A stretch of 64,000 bases of DNA. It comes from Saccharococcus thermophilus. GTDB lineage: Bacteria > Bacillota > Bacilli > Bacillales > Anoxybacillaceae. The first letter of the stretch is position 1, and each line of letters starts with the position of its first letter. A model generated the notes under the pieces. The model was not told the origin of the DNA. It saw only the letters and a program-made list of their open reading frames with translations, and searched no databases. Below are positions 26,306 to 35,317 of the stretch, piece after piece. The stretch lies in the NCBI RefSeq assembly GCF_011761475.1, contig NZ_JAASRS010000001.1, positions 1,550,001 to 1,614,000 of the forward strand. The letters are read 5' to 3'. Both the position numbers and the translations under genes were made by a program.

Positions 26306-26911
26306 ATGGTATTCAAATATCCCGGCGGAAGGACATATGAAACAAAACAAATGAACCAACCGATCCGCCCGTTCCAGCCAAATTACGGAAATCGAGGCAT
26401 GACGCTCGAAGAAGATTTGAACGCTACCAATGAGTATTATCGTGAACAAGGGATTGCTGTCGTCCATAAAAAGCCGACGCCAGTGCAAATCGTCCGCGTT
26501 GACTACCCGAAACGAAGCGCGGCTGTTATTAAAGAAGCGTATTTTAAACAAGCTTCCACGACCGACTACAACGGCGTATACCGCGGCAAATACATTGACT
26601 TTGAAGCAAAAGAAACGAAAAACAAAACATCGTTTCCGCTAAAAAATTTTCATGAGCATCAAATTCAGCATATGGAGCAAGTGCTGCAGCATGGAGGCAT
26701 TTGTTTCGTTATTTTGCGGTTTGCCACGCTCAATGAAGTGTATCTCTTAGATGCCAGCCATTTAATTGCCTACTGGAAAAAAAGGCAAGAAGGCGGGAGA
26801 AAATCGATTCCGAAACGGGACATCGAACAGTATGGCCATTACATTGCACTTGGCTACCAACCGAGAATTGATTATATTAGTGTAGTAGAAAAAGTTTACT
26901 TTGCTCATTAA
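26306..26911 (+). CDS. recU: Holliday junction resolvase RecU
   Basis: A 201-residue PD-(D/E)xK nuclease that cuts Holliday junctions and modulates RecA. Family marks: [11 protein letters not shown] start, [18 protein letters not shown], and the catalytic core [20 protein letters not shown] carrying Asp, Glu and Lys. The start is ATG 26306, 9 nt after AAGGAG; ATG 26297 overlaps that site. It forms an operon with ponA 36 bp downstream, as in B. subtilis. Confidence 0.94.
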   Translation: MVFKYPGGRTYETKQMNQPIRPFQPNYGNRGMTLEEDLNATNEYYREQGIAVVHKKPTPVQIVRVDYPKRSAAVIKEAYFKQASTTDYNGVYRGKYIDFEAKETKNKTSFPLKNFHEHQIQHMEQVLQHGGICFVILRFATLNEVYLLDASHLIAYWKKRQEGGRKSIPKRDIEQYGHYIALGYQPRIDYISVVEKVYFAH

Positions 26912-26947
26912 CGATGCAAAATTTCCTAAGAAAGGCAGGATTTGCTT

Positions 26948-29713
26948 ATGTCTGGTGAATATCGTTCTCGCGTAGAACGTAAACAAGCGGCAAAGCAGGC
27001 AAAGCAGACAAAACAAAAGAAAGCGAAACAGAAAAAGGGACTTTCGCTTTTTAAAAAATTAGCCATTGCTGCTTTGCTGCTGATGGTGATAGGAATGGTA
27101 GGCGGAATTGCTACGTTCGCCTATTTTGTAAAAGATGCACCGCCGCTTGATGAAGCGAAAATTAAAGATCCGATGTCATCTACCGTTTATGACATGAAAG
27201 GGCATAAAGTGGCGGAGCTTGGCGGCATTAAGCGAACTTATATTTCTTATAAAGATGTACCAAAAGTGCTGGAAGATGCGGTGCTGGCAACGGAAGATGC
27301 GCGCTTTTACGAGCATCACGGCGTCGACTTTATCCGGCTTGCCGGCGCTGTTCTCGCCAACTTAAAAGAAGGGTTTGGTGCGGAAGGTGGAAGCACCATT
27401 ACGCAGCAGGTCGTAAAAATGACTTTTCTTTCACCAGAAAAAACGTTAAAACGGAAAGCGCAAGAACTATGGCTCGCGCTGCGTTTGGAACAAAAGTATT
27501 CGAAACACGAGATTTTAGAAATGTACTTCAACAAAATTTATTATTCAGATGGCATTTACGGTGTTGCGAGAGCAGCGGAATATTACTTTGGAAAAACAAA
27601 TTTAAAAGATTTGACGCTTCCGGAAGCGGCGCTGCTCGCCGGAATGCCGCAAAGCCCAAACAACTACAACCCGTATGACCATCCGGAAGCGGCGAAAAAA
27701 CGTCGGGATGTTGTGTTATCGCTAATGGCAAAACACGGTTTTATCACGAAAGAAGAAGCGGAAAAAGCAAAACAAGTACCGATTAAATCGATGCTCGTCG
27801 AACGGAAACAGCATCATAATTCCGTTCCGTACGATGCGTTTATCGATGAAGTAATCAAAGAAGTGACAGACCAAGCAAACGTCAACGTATTTGAAGACGG
27901 ATTGAAAATTTATACGACATTAGACCAAGATGCGCAAAAATATGTAGAAAATCTATTAAATTCAGATACGTTATTTACTGATAAAAAAGATTTACAGTCG
28001 GCGATCGCCTTAATCGATACAAAAACAGGAGAAATTCGTGCGCTTGGCGGCGGACGCCACCGGGAAAACGTGAAGTTTGGGTTTAACTATGCTATTCAAC
28101 CAGTCGGTCAGCCTGGATCGTCCATTAAGCCGATTTTGGATTACGGTCCAGCTATTGAATATTTAAAATGGTCGACCGCCCATCAAATTGTCGACGAACC
28201 ATACACTTACTCGAACGGAAAACCGATCCGCAACGCCGACAGAAGATACTTAGGACCGATTACAATGCGCCATGCGCTGGCGCTATCGCGCAACATTCCA
28301 GCGTTAAAAGCATTACAAGCTGTTGGAAAAGAACGCGCCAAAGAATTCGCCAACCGCCTTGGCATGGGCTTTGACCGAGTCGAGGAAGCGTATGCGATCG
28401 GCGGATTGGAAAATCGCGTTTCTCCATTGCAAATGGCCGGAGCGTACAGCGCATTTGGCAATAACGGGATTTACATTAAACCGCATGCCGTCACGAAAAT
28501 CGTCTTCCCAGACGGCACGGAAATGGACTTAAGACCGAAGCCTAAGCGGGTGATGAAAGATTATACAGCCTACATGATTACGGATATGCTAAAATCGGTA
28601 GTCGAATATGGAACAGGGGTGCTAGCCAACGTTCCAGGACACCATGTTGCCGGCAAAACGGGAACGACTAACTATCCGGAAGAGGTGGCAAGACAATACG
28701 GCCTGTCCGATCGCGCCGTTCAGGACAGCTGGTTTGTCGGCTACACGCCAAACTATACGGCCGCCGTATGGACCGGTTTCAGCAAACGAAGCAGCACCGC
28801 CGATTTATCACAATGGGAACAACGCATTCCGAAACTGCTGTTTAAACGCGTCATTTCCCATGTGGATGACGGCGGCAGCGATTTTGAAATGCCGAACAGC
28901 GTGGTAAAACTGCCAATTAAAAAAGGAACGAATCCGCCGAAACTGGCAAGCAAATACACGCCGGCAAGCGAAATTACGTACGAATGCTTCGTCCGTGGAA
29001 CAGAGCCGACCGAGACGGCGCCAGACGAACCAGAAACGCTGCCGTCAGTAACGGATTTGCAGGCGGCATACGACCAAGGAACAAACACCATTTCTGTTTC
29101 ATGGAAATATAGCGATATGCATGACAACACCATTTTTGAAGTACACATTAAAACCGATCAAGGCACAACCAATGTCGTAACGACGAAAGATGAAGCGATT
29201 GCGATCAGCAATCCAACCCCAGGCGCTGTGTATACGATTGCTGTCTATGCGAAAGAAGGGGACATTACAAGCAAGCCGGCTCTAACGAGCGTCCAGGTGC
29301 CAGGGGGAGAACAAAATCCTAACCAACCTTCGCCGTCAGACCAGCCAAATCAAAATCAAAACGACAACAATCAACAGCAGCCAAATTGGGATAATAACGG
29401 CACAAATAACGGCACAGATAATGGCACAAATAATGGCGGAAATAACGGTACAAATGAAAATCAAAACAATCAAGGCGGCAATAATGGCAACAACATCAAT
29501 AGTGGCAACAACGGCCAAGGTGGGAACAACAGCGGCAACAATGGCAATAATACTGCGCCAACTACGCCGCCATCGAATCCGACCACGCCGCCGCCGAATC
29601 CGACCACACCGCCGCCAAACAATCATAATGGCGCAAAAAATGGAAATAACCAAACAAAAAAAGGGTTTGGAACCTTTGGAACCAATACACAGCACTCCGG
29701 CACGGAAAATTAA
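26948..29713 (+). CDS. ponA: Class A penicillin-binding protein 1A/1B
   Basis: A 921-residue bifunctional peptidoglycan synthase. A short basic cytoplasmic tail (Lys/Gln-rich) and one membrane span (about residues 38-60) are followed by the GT51 transglycosylase domain (EDARFYEHHGVD, GGSTITQQVVKMTF). The transpeptidase domain has SxxK in PGSSIKP, SRN in ALSRNIPAL and KTGTT. A fibronectin-III-like domain lies near residues 690-785. The last 125 or so residues are a low-complexity Asn/Gly/Thr/Gln region with PTTPPPN repeats. The start is ATG 26948; TTG 26942 is an alternative. It is exported and acts outside the membrane. Confidence 0.95.
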   Translation: MSGEYRSRVERKQAAKQAKQTKQKKAKQKKGLSLFKKLAIAALLLMVIGMVGGIATFAYFVKDAPPLDEAKIKDPMSSTVYDMKGHKVAELGGIKRTYISYKDVPKVLEDAVLATEDARFYEHHGVDFIRLAGAVLANLKEGFGAEGGSTITQQVVKMTFLSPEKTLKRKAQELWLALRLEQKYSKHEILEMYFNKIYYSDGIYGVARAAEYYFGKTNLKDLTLPEAALLAGMPQSPNNYNPYDHPEAAKKRRDVVLSLMAKHGFITKEEAEKAKQVPIKSMLVERKQHHNSVPYDAFIDEVIKEVTDQANVNVFEDGLKIYTTLDQDAQKYVENLLNSDTLFTDKKDLQSAIALIDTKTGEIRALGGGRHRENVKFGFNYAIQPVGQPGSSIKPILDYGPAIEYLKWSTAHQIVDEPYTYSNGKPIRNADRRYLGPITMRHALALSRNIPALKALQAVGKERAKEFANRLGMGFDRVEEAYAIGGLENRVSPLQMAGAYSAFGNNGIYIKPHAVTKIVFPDGTEMDLRPKPKRVMKDYTAYMITDMLKSVVEYGTGVLANVPGHHVAGKTGTTNYPEEVARQYGLSDRAVQDSWFVGYTPNYTAAVWTGFSKRSSTADLSQWEQRIPKLLFKRVISHVDDGGSDFEMPNSVVKLPIKKGTNPPKLASKYTPASEITYECFVRGTEPTETAPDEPETLPSVTDLQAAYDQGTNTISVSWKYSDMHDNTIFEVHIKTDQGTTNVVTTKDEAIAISNPTPGAVYTIAVYAKEGDITSKPALTSVQVPGGEQNPNQPSPSDQPNQNQNDNNQQQPNWDNNGTNNGTDNGTNNGGNNGTNENQNNQGGNNGNNINSGNNGQGGNNSGNNGNNTAPTTPPSNPTTPPPNPTTPPPNNHNGAKNGNNQTKKGFGTFGTNTQHSGTEN

Positions 29714-29724
29714 TATCAAAAAAC

Positions 29725-29757
29725 AAAAGGATGGCTCGCTTAACGAGTCATCCTTTT
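29725..29757. terminator. Bidirectional terminator between ponA and ypoC
   Basis: Stem AAAAGGATG / CATCCTTTT with inner CTCG/CGAG pairing, followed on the plus strand by GTTTATCG and on the minus strand by GTTTTTTG. It overlaps the ypoC 3-prime end. Confidence 0.8.
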
Positions 29758-30252
29758 GTTTATCGCTATTTGCTTATATGCCAATTTCGCCGTTTCTTCA
29801 AACAGCTCGCACAGTTGAATAAATGAATGATACACATCGCAACGATCAAAAATAAACTGAAGCCGTTCTAAACAGTTTACCGGTTTAACCGGCAAGGTGC
29901 TGATTTCTTCTTGCCAGCGCCGCACATGATTGACTCTCTTTCCATTTAGCCAAAACAAACAAGAAAGCAAATAGGAAAGCCCGCGGATCATCGGCTGCCG
30001 GGCAGCGCGGCGGTCGCGTCTGGCAAAGCAGTGTTCCAATTGCGTTTTTTCTTCGTTCCATAATTGCAGCACCGCCGGAATCGATTGTTCGATATGATCC
30101 CATGGAAACGGCTCACGCGCCGTTATGTCATAATAAAAGGGCACGTTTTTCATCATCTGCGGAAAAGCCAGTTCTTCTTTAACTTCGATCACTTCTCCCT
30201 CACGGAAAAACAATGGGTGGGCAAACTCATTTGGCACCTGCACTGCTTTCAT
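29740..30252 (-). CDS. ypoC: YpoC family protein
   Basis: A 170-residue soluble protein with no recognised catalytic motif. FPWDHIEQSIPAVLQLWNEEK and RGLSYLLSCLFWLNG are typical of the Bacillaceae YpoC family. It occupies the place between nth and ponA, as in B. subtilis, where the operon is dnaD-nth-ypoC. Its ATG 30252 lies inside nth (26-bp overlap), and GTG 30243 is an alternative start. Function unknown. Confidence 0.83.
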   Translation of the reverse strand: MKAVQVPNEFAHPLFFREGEVIEVKEELAFPQMMKNVPFYYDITAREPFPWDHIEQSIPAVLQLWNEEKTQLEHCFARRDRRAARQPMIRGLSYLLSCLFWLNGKRVNHVRRWQEEISTLPVKPVNCLERLQFIFDRCDVYHSFIQLCELFEETAKLAYKQIAINKRMTR

Positions 30253-30898
30253 CCCTCTTTCGCATTCTCTTTTTCCCTTCCCGGCATAAATCGAGAAGCG
30301 GACAAACGTGACATTGCGGCGACTGTGCTTTGCAATGATAACGTCCGAAGAAAATCATGCGATGATGGGTAATGGACCATTCTTCTTTCGGAACTTTTTT
30401 CATTAACGTTTTTTCGACCTCTAAAACGGTATCATTCCACCGGCAAAAACCAAGGCGCTTGCTTACGCGCTCGACGTGCGTATCAACGGCGATGGCCGGG
30501 ATGCCGAAAGCGACCGAAACGACCACATTGGCCGTTTTTCTCCCAACCCCCGGCAGTTTCATCAGCTCATCGAGGTCTTTCGGTACCTCGCCGTTATATT
30601 TCTCGATTAACATGGCACATAACTTTTGAATATTTTTCGCTTTGTTGCGGTACAAACCGATCGAACGAATATCCTGCTGCAGCTCTTCAAGCGGCACTTT
30701 GATATAGTCTTCGGGAGTCTTATACTTCTCAAATAAACTTTTTGTCACTTTATTGACCAAGGCGTCGGTGCATTGGGCGGATAAAACAACGGCGATTAAC
30801 AGTTCAAACGGGTTGCGATGCACAAGCTCGCAATGCGCGTTCGGAAACATTTCTCCCATTTTATCTAAACAGTAGCGAATTTGCTCTTTCGTCAGCAC
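30227..30898 (-). CDS. nth: Endonuclease III
   Basis: A 223-residue DNA glycosylase/AP lyase that removes oxidised pyrimidines. The helix-hairpin-helix LPGVGRKTANVV carries the catalytic Lys, AVDTHVERV the catalytic Asp, and the C-terminal CKAQSPQCHVCPLLDLC holds the four Cys of the 4Fe-4S cluster (Cx6Cx2Cx5C). It is in an operon with dnaD (51 bp upstream) and overlaps ypoC. Confidence 0.96.
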   Translation of the reverse strand: MLTKEQIRYCLDKMGEMFPNAHCELVHRNPFELLIAVVLSAQCTDALVNKVTKSLFEKYKTPEDYIKVPLEELQQDIRSIGLYRNKAKNIQKLCAMLIEKYNGEVPKDLDELMKLPGVGRKTANVVVSVAFGIPAIAVDTHVERVSKRLGFCRWNDTVLEVEKTLMKKVPKEEWSITHHRMIFFGRYHCKAQSPQCHVCPLLDLCREGKKRMRKRDESSAGAK

Positions 30899-30949
30899 GG
30901 TCCATTCTCCTTTCTATTTGCAAAGAAAAACGAGAGACAATGCCTCTCG

Positions 30950-31657
30950 CTAAGATTCCAGCCAGTTAAAAAAAGGAATGGTTTGTTTGTATTCACTCGG
31001 CGCTGTCTTCGTTGATCGAGCGGATTGCTGATGTTTACGGAATTTTTTTCCATAATGTTGCGCCTGCTCGATCGTACGGATTCCATTCTTTTTCCATTCG
31101 AATAAAATACGGTCGATGTAGCGGAAATTCAATTTTCCCGACAGCACCGCTTCGCGAAGCGCCGCTTTAATAATCTGCGGGCTATGTCCGTCTTGGTCAA
31201 TCCACATCGATAACGTTTCACATTCAAACGGGGAAAGCGGCCGGCCAAACTCTTGTTCAAACACGGTATATAAGCTTTCCTCTTCTTCTTGCCGATCTTT
31301 CCTTTCTTCCTTCGCCCACTCGGTGTATAAATATTGAACAAGCTGTTCCCAAAGCGGCTGCAACGAATACTTTTCACTGCGGATCCCCCGCTCATCGGTA
31401 TGCTCCTCAATGGCAATAAATCCCTTTTGCAGCAATTTGCGGAGCATTTCCATGCATTCAGAAGGAGCAGCTGTCATTTTTTCGGCCAGCTCGGCGGGGG
31501 TCGGAAATAAAACACCATCTTCGATAAAGGAATGCATATGTAATAATAACACGAACTCCCCTTCCGACAAACCGAGATACTTATAATGATTCAACAATAA
31601 TTTTGGAATGGCGACGCTTCCTTGCGCCAGCCATTCGGCTATTTTCTTTTTATCCAT
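30950..31657 (-). CDS. dnaD: DNA replication initiation protein DnaD
   Basis: A 235-residue primosome protein that helps load the replicative helicase. The N-terminal winged-helix DDBH1 domain (about 1-110, with LPTPAELAEKM-like LFPTPAELAEKM) is followed by the DDBH2 domain with FGRPLSPFECETLSMWID and the RYIDRILFEWKKNGI signature. ATG 31657 follows GAGGTG by 8 nt; the frame runs 5 codons further up with no site. It is the first gene of dnaD-nth-ypoC. Confidence 0.94.
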   Translation of the reverse strand: MDKKKIAEWLAQGSVAIPKLLLNHYKYLGLSEGEFVLLLHMHSFIEDGVLFPTPAELAEKMTAAPSECMEMLRKLLQKGFIAIEEHTDERGIRSEKYSLQPLWEQLVQYLYTEWAKEERKDRQEEEESLYTVFEQEFGRPLSPFECETLSMWIDQDGHSPQIIKAALREAVLSGKLNFRYIDRILFEWKKNGIRTIEQAQHYGKKFRKHQQSARSTKTAPSEYKQTIPFFNWLES

Positions 31658-31694
31658 GCGGATGCACCTCAACTATAGTATAACATTAACCGGA

Positions 31695-31725
31695 TAAAAA
31701 AACCCCCTTTTTCTCGGGGGTTTTT
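31695..31725 (-). terminator. Intrinsic terminator of asnS
   Basis: On the minus strand AACCCCCGAG...GGGGG is followed by TTTTTTTATCC. It lies 1 bp after the asnS stop and separates it from dnaD. Confidence 0.88.
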
Positions 31726-31726
31726 C

Positions 31727-33025
31727 TTATGGATAAAGACGGTTAAGCAGACGTGGAAACGGAATCGTTTCGCGAACGTGGTCGACGCCGCAAATCCAGG
31801 CGACCGTGCGTTCAAGCCCAAGGCCAAATCCGGAATGCGGCACGGAACCGTATTGCCGCAACTCTAAATACCATTTGTACGCATCCAGCGGCAGATGGTG
31901 CTCTTCGAGGCGCTGTTTTAACAATTCATAATCATGAATCCGCTCAGAACCGCCGATAATTTCCCCGTATCCTTCCGGGGCGATTAAATCCGCGCATAAT
32001 ACCACTTTCGGACGGTTTGGATCCGGCTGCATATAAAATGGCTTTAGGCTCGTCGGATAATGGGTAATAAATACAGGCTTATCGAAACTTTCAGCAATTG
32101 CTGTTTCATGAGGCGCGCCAAAATCATCACCCCACTGAATGTCGTTAAACCCTTTTTCATGCAACAGCTGAATCGCTTCATCATACGTGATGCGCGGGAA
32201 CGGCGCCTGGATGAGCTCCAGTTTCGTTGTGTCACGCTCTAGCCGTTTTAATTCCAGCTCGCAATGTTTCAAAACAGATTGAACGATATATGATACGTAT
32301 TCCTCTTGCAGTTTGAGATTATCCTCAAATTCGTAAAACGCCATTTCCGGCTCAACCATCCAAAACTCAATTAAATGCCGGCGCGTTTTTGATTTTTCGG
32401 CGCGGAACGTCGGGCCGAATGAAAATACTTTGCCGAGCGCCATCGCCGCCGCTTCCATATACAGCTGACCGCTTTGCGACAAATATGCATCTTCATCAAA
32501 ATATTTCGTATGGAACAGTTCCGTCGTTCCTTCCGGCGCGCTACCGGTTAAAATCGGCGGATCGATTTTCACAAAGCCGCGATCATTAAAAAATTCATAT
32601 GTAGCGCGAATCACTTCATTGCGGATTTTCATAATCGCATGCTGGCGGCGCGAGCGCAACCAAAGATGGCGATGGTCCATTAAAAACTCAACGCCATGCT
32701 CTTTTGGGGTAATCGGATAATCAACAGCCTCATGAATAATTTGTAAATTCGTCACCGAAAGTTCATAACCAAACGGGGAACGTTCGTCGACACGCACCGT
32801 TCCTGTTACGTATAGCGATGTTTCTTGGGTGATCGATTTGGCGATTTGAAAAACCTCTTCCGTTACCTTTGATTTTTCGACAACGCCTTGGATAAAGCCT
32901 GTCCCATCGCGCAGCTGCAAAAAGGCGATTTTGCCGCTTGAACGCTTGTTGGCCAACCAGGCGCCGATCGTTACTTCTTGTCCAACGTAATTTTTTACTT
33001 CTGCAATCGTTGTTTTCACGTACAT
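31727..33025 (-). CDS. asnS: Asparaginyl-tRNA synthetase
   Basis: A 432-residue class IIb synthetase that charges tRNA-Asn. The N-terminal OB-fold anticodon-binding domain ([19 protein letters not shown]-type, here [15 protein letters not shown]) covers about residues 1-110. Class II motif 2 is [21 protein letters not shown] and motif 3 is [18 protein letters not shown] 33025 follows GGAGGGAAA; the frame is open to 33064 without a site. Length fits B. subtilis AsnRS (430). No T-box leader is visible upstream. Confidence 0.96.
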   Translation of the reverse strand: MYVKTTIAEVKNYVGQEVTIGAWLANKRSSGKIAFLQLRDGTGFIQGVVEKSKVTEEVFQIAKSITQETSLYVTGTVRVDERSPFGYELSVTNLQIIHEAVDYPITPKEHGVEFLMDHRHLWLRSRRQHAIMKIRNEVIRATYEFFNDRGFVKIDPPILTGSAPEGTTELFHTKYFDEDAYLSQSGQLYMEAAAMALGKVFSFGPTFRAEKSKTRRHLIEFWMVEPEMAFYEFEDNLKLQEEYVSYIVQSVLKHCELELKRLERDTTKLELIQAPFPRITYDEAIQLLHEKGFNDIQWGDDFGAPHETAIAESFDKPVFITHYPTSLKPFYMQPDPNRPKVVLCADLIAPEGYGEIIGGSERIHDYELLKQRLEEHHLPLDAYKWYLELRQYGSVPHSGFGLGLERTVAWICGVDHVRETIPFPRLLNRLYP

Positions 33026-33125
33026 TTTCCCTCCAACATCTGTTCGAACGCAATGTATGTACAATCATTCAATATTATACATTTCGACAAAAACAGAGGC
33101 AATAGAAAAGCGTGCGTCCATTAGG

Positions 33126-33156
33126 AAAGCGGCCTTGCCGGAAGCAAAGCCGCTTT
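33126..33156 (-). terminator. Candidate terminator of aspB
   Basis: Stem AAAGCGGC / GCCGCTTT directly after the aspB stop. The minus-strand T run is poor (TTTCCTAATG), so it may be a weak terminator or a processing stem, with read-through into asnS. Confidence 0.5.
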
Positions 33157-33158
33157 GT

Positions 33159-34349
33159 TTATGCGCGTTGCAGTTTTTTCTCCATAAATTGTTTCATGCG
33201 CTCGACTGCTTTTTCCAATACATCGAGCGAAGTGGCATAGGACAAGCGGACATTGTCCGGAGCGCCGAATCCAGATCCTGGAACAATCGCCACGTTTGCC
33301 TCTTCTAGCAGCGCGGCAACAAATTGGTCTACCGTATCATAACCAGCCATTCGCGCCGCCTCGCGGACGTTCGGGAACAAATAAAACGCCCCTTGTGGTT
33401 TTACACAAGTAAACCCTGGAATTTGAATCAGTTTTTCGTAAATAATGTTTAACCGTTCTTCAAACGCTTTGCGCATTTCTTCGACCGGCTCTTGTGGGCC
33501 GCTGTACGCGGCAATGGCCGCATATTGCGCAATCGAGGTCGGGTTGGATGTACTATGGCTGGCAAGATTGGTCATCGCCTTGATAATTTCTTTGTTTCCC
33601 GCCGCATAGCCAATCCGCCATCCCGTCATCGAATGCGATTTGGACAAGCCATTAATGATGACCGTTTGCTCTTTTAACTCCGGCGACAATTGCGCGATCG
33701 ATACGTGTCTGGCGTTTCCGTACACCAATTTCTCATAAATTTCATCGGAAACGACCAAAATATCATGCTCCAAGCAAACTTCGCCAAGCGCTTTTAGCTC
33801 CTCTTCCGTATAAATCATTCCCGTCGGATTGCTTGGCGAGTTGATAATCACCGCTTTTGTCCGCTCCGTAATCGCCGCTTTTAACTGTTCTGGCGTGATT
33901 TTAAATTGATTTTCTTCCAGCCCCTCAACATAAACTGGCACACCGCCGGCAAGCTTCACTTGCTCTGGATAGCTAACCCAATATGGAGTCGGGATGATCA
34001 CTTCATCCCCTTCGTCTAAAATAGCTTGAAACAATGTATACAATGCGTATTTTGCTCCAACACAAACAATAATTTCTGACGGCTCATAACGAAGCTGCTG
34101 GTCTTTTTCGAATTTCTTAATAATTTCCTCCTTTAGAGCTGGCAGACCACCTGTTGGTGTATATTTCGTATACCCTTCATTCATCGCTTTTACCGCTGCG
34201 TCAATAATATGCTGCGGCGTGTTAAAATCCGGCTCACCCGCGCCTAATCCGATCACGTCATAGCCTGCTGCTTTTAGCTCTTTTGCTTTTGCCGTAATCG
34301 CTAATGTTGTTGATGGTGTGAGTGAAGCAACCCGCTTTGCCAATTTCAT
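33159..34349 (-). CDS. aspB: Aspartate aminotransferase (class I, subgroup Ib)
   Basis: A 396-residue PLP enzyme that makes aspartate from oxaloacetate and glutamate. The start MKLAKRVASLTPSTTLAITAKA and YTPTGGLPALKEEI are typical. NSPSNPTGMIY and the Schiff-base Lys in GLSKSHSMTGWRIGY are present, and the C-terminal NVRLSYATS carries the substrate-binding Arg. The ATG follows GGGGGAAAG. It lies in the order ypmA-ypmB-aspB-asnS, as in B. subtilis, and its product precedes asparagine formation. Confidence 0.95.
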   Translation of the reverse strand: MKLAKRVASLTPSTTLAITAKAKELKAAGYDVIGLGAGEPDFNTPQHIIDAAVKAMNEGYTKYTPTGGLPALKEEIIKKFEKDQQLRYEPSEIIVCVGAKYALYTLFQAILDEGDEVIIPTPYWVSYPEQVKLAGGVPVYVEGLEENQFKITPEQLKAAITERTKAVIINSPSNPTGMIYTEEELKALGEVCLEHDILVVSDEIYEKLVYGNARHVSIAQLSPELKEQTVIINGLSKSHSMTGWRIGYAAGNKEIIKAMTNLASHSTSNPTSIAQYAAIAAYSGPQEPVEEMRKAFEERLNIIYEKLIQIPGFTCVKPQGAFYLFPNVREAARMAGYDTVDQFVAALLEEANVAIVPGSGFGAPDNVRLSYATSLDVLEKAVERMKQFMEKKLQRA

Positions 34350-34370
34350 CGTTTCTTTCCCCCTAATACA

Positions 34371-34847
34371 TCATTGTTGAAAACTGTACCTCTTTAGAAA
34401 GGTTCCGTCCGTAAAACTTAAGTAGTAAAACGAGTAACGATTATATTGATCGATATATGTTAACTCCCAAAGAGGTACACCCTTTTCCATACCAAGCTTA
34501 GCGGAAATGATCTTCTTCGGATGACGATCGGCTTTTAATTTCGCGATCGCTTCTGTTTCCGTAATGCCGCTTCCCGCCCGTTTGACAACGATTTTTCCCT
34601 TTTTCTCCGGAACCCAGACGACATATCTTTTTCCTTGTTTCGTCCTGCCGACGAAAACGATATACGACTCGTTGCCATAGTATGTATACGTACGGTCAAT
34701 CTGTGCCAGCGCAATTTTTTCTTTGGCGCGCTCGAGCGCTTTTGCCTCCATGCACAGCTTTGGCTTAAGTGCGTCTTGATAAACGGAAATCGCCTGCCAA
34801 ACGGCAAGGCATAAAAAAATAAAGAGCAAAACCACCCATTTTCTCAT
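34371..34847 (-). CDS. ypmB: YpmB, PepSY-domain membrane-anchored protein
   Basis: A 158-residue protein with one N-terminal membrane anchor (VVLLFIFLCLAVWQAISVY, about residues 5-23), then two PepSY-like alpha/beta repeats outside the membrane, ending YYLSFTDGTFLKRYSFQ. PepSY domains are thought to bind or inhibit peptidases. ATG 34847 is preferred; GTG 34856 is possible, and neither has a strong site. It lies 15 bp after ypmA and 21 bp before aspB. Confidence 0.86.
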   Translation of the reverse strand: MRKWVVLLFIFLCLAVWQAISVYQDALKPKLCMEAKALERAKEKIALAQIDRTYTYYGNESYIVFVGRTKQGKRYVVWVPEKKGKIVVKRAGSGITETEAIAKLKADRHPKKIISAKLGMEKGVPLWELTYIDQYNRYSFYYLSFTDGTFLKRYSFQQ

Positions 34848-34862
34848 TGCCACCACATCTCA

Positions 34863-35033
34863 CTACGTTCGGTAAATAGTAAAAATTGCCTGGTTTTTAT
34901 CATTTTCATCTAAAGCAAGCCCAAACATGAGATTGTCGCGCTTTAACGTCCGGTTTAGGCAATCGACAATTTTGTACAAGTCATCGGAATGCTGGATTTT
35001 AACGGTAGCGAGCACTTCGATTTTACTTTCCAT
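34863..35033 (-). CDS. ypmA: YpmA, DUF4264 protein, 56 aa
   Basis: A 56-residue protein missed by the usual length cut-off: ATG 35033, 9 nt after AGGAGGAAACG, to TAG 34863. MESKIEVLATVKIQHSDDLY, LNRTLKRDNLMFGLALDEND and the end FTIYRT match the B. subtilis YpmA family, which is small, conserved and of unknown role. It is the first gene of ypmA-ypmB-aspB. A promoter is visible at 35071-35099. Confidence 0.9.
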   Translation of the reverse strand: MESKIEVLATVKIQHSDDLYKIVDCLNRTLKRDNLMFGLALDENDKNQAIFTIYRT

Positions 35034-35070
35034 TTACGTCGTTTCCTCCTGTGTGACACAAATTTTGTTA

Positions 35071-35099
35071 CTTATACAAAGCACGATTGACGGCAACAA
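35071..35099 (-). promoter_or_regulatory. ypmA promoter
   Basis: On the minus strand TTGTTG (35094-35099) and TATAAG (35071-35076) are 17 bp apart, about 38 nt before the ypmA start. Confidence 0.5.
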
Positions 35100-35209
35100 T
35101 ACAAATACAACAACAGAAAAACATGTTGTGCTTCTTCATTATTATAACAGGTTTGCCTGTTTGTTTCATAAAAAATTGCCCGCCTACACCGCCGAAATCC
35201 ATTTCGTAA

Positions 35210-35250
35210 GCGCCTTGCCGTCCTTATTGGCAGCAAGGCGCCTTTTATTG
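35210..35250 (+). terminator. Orphan terminator-like hairpin between ypmA and dinG
   Basis: Perfect 9-bp stem GCGCCTTGC (35210-35218) / GCAAGGCGC (35233-35241), followed on the plus strand by CTTTTATTGTTTTTC. On the minus strand, where the neighbouring dinG gene ends, no T run follows. The rest of 35034-35317 holds the ypmA promoter and nothing else I can identify. Confidence 0.5.
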
Positions 35251-35317
35251 TTTTTCTTTCACAAGCATGGTCGGCTGATTCATCTAGCTATAGATTACAC
35301 CATTTTTCGCTTATTTA

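Noticed and set aside
29300-29720. The repetitive ponA 3-prime end as a CRISPR or minisatellite array
   Set aside because: The repeats are short, irregular, in frame and encode the Asn/Gly-rich tail; there are no spacers.
31026-33070. A T-box leader before asnS or dnaD
   Set aside because: Neither upstream interval is long enough, and no T-box core sequence or antiterminator pair could be found.
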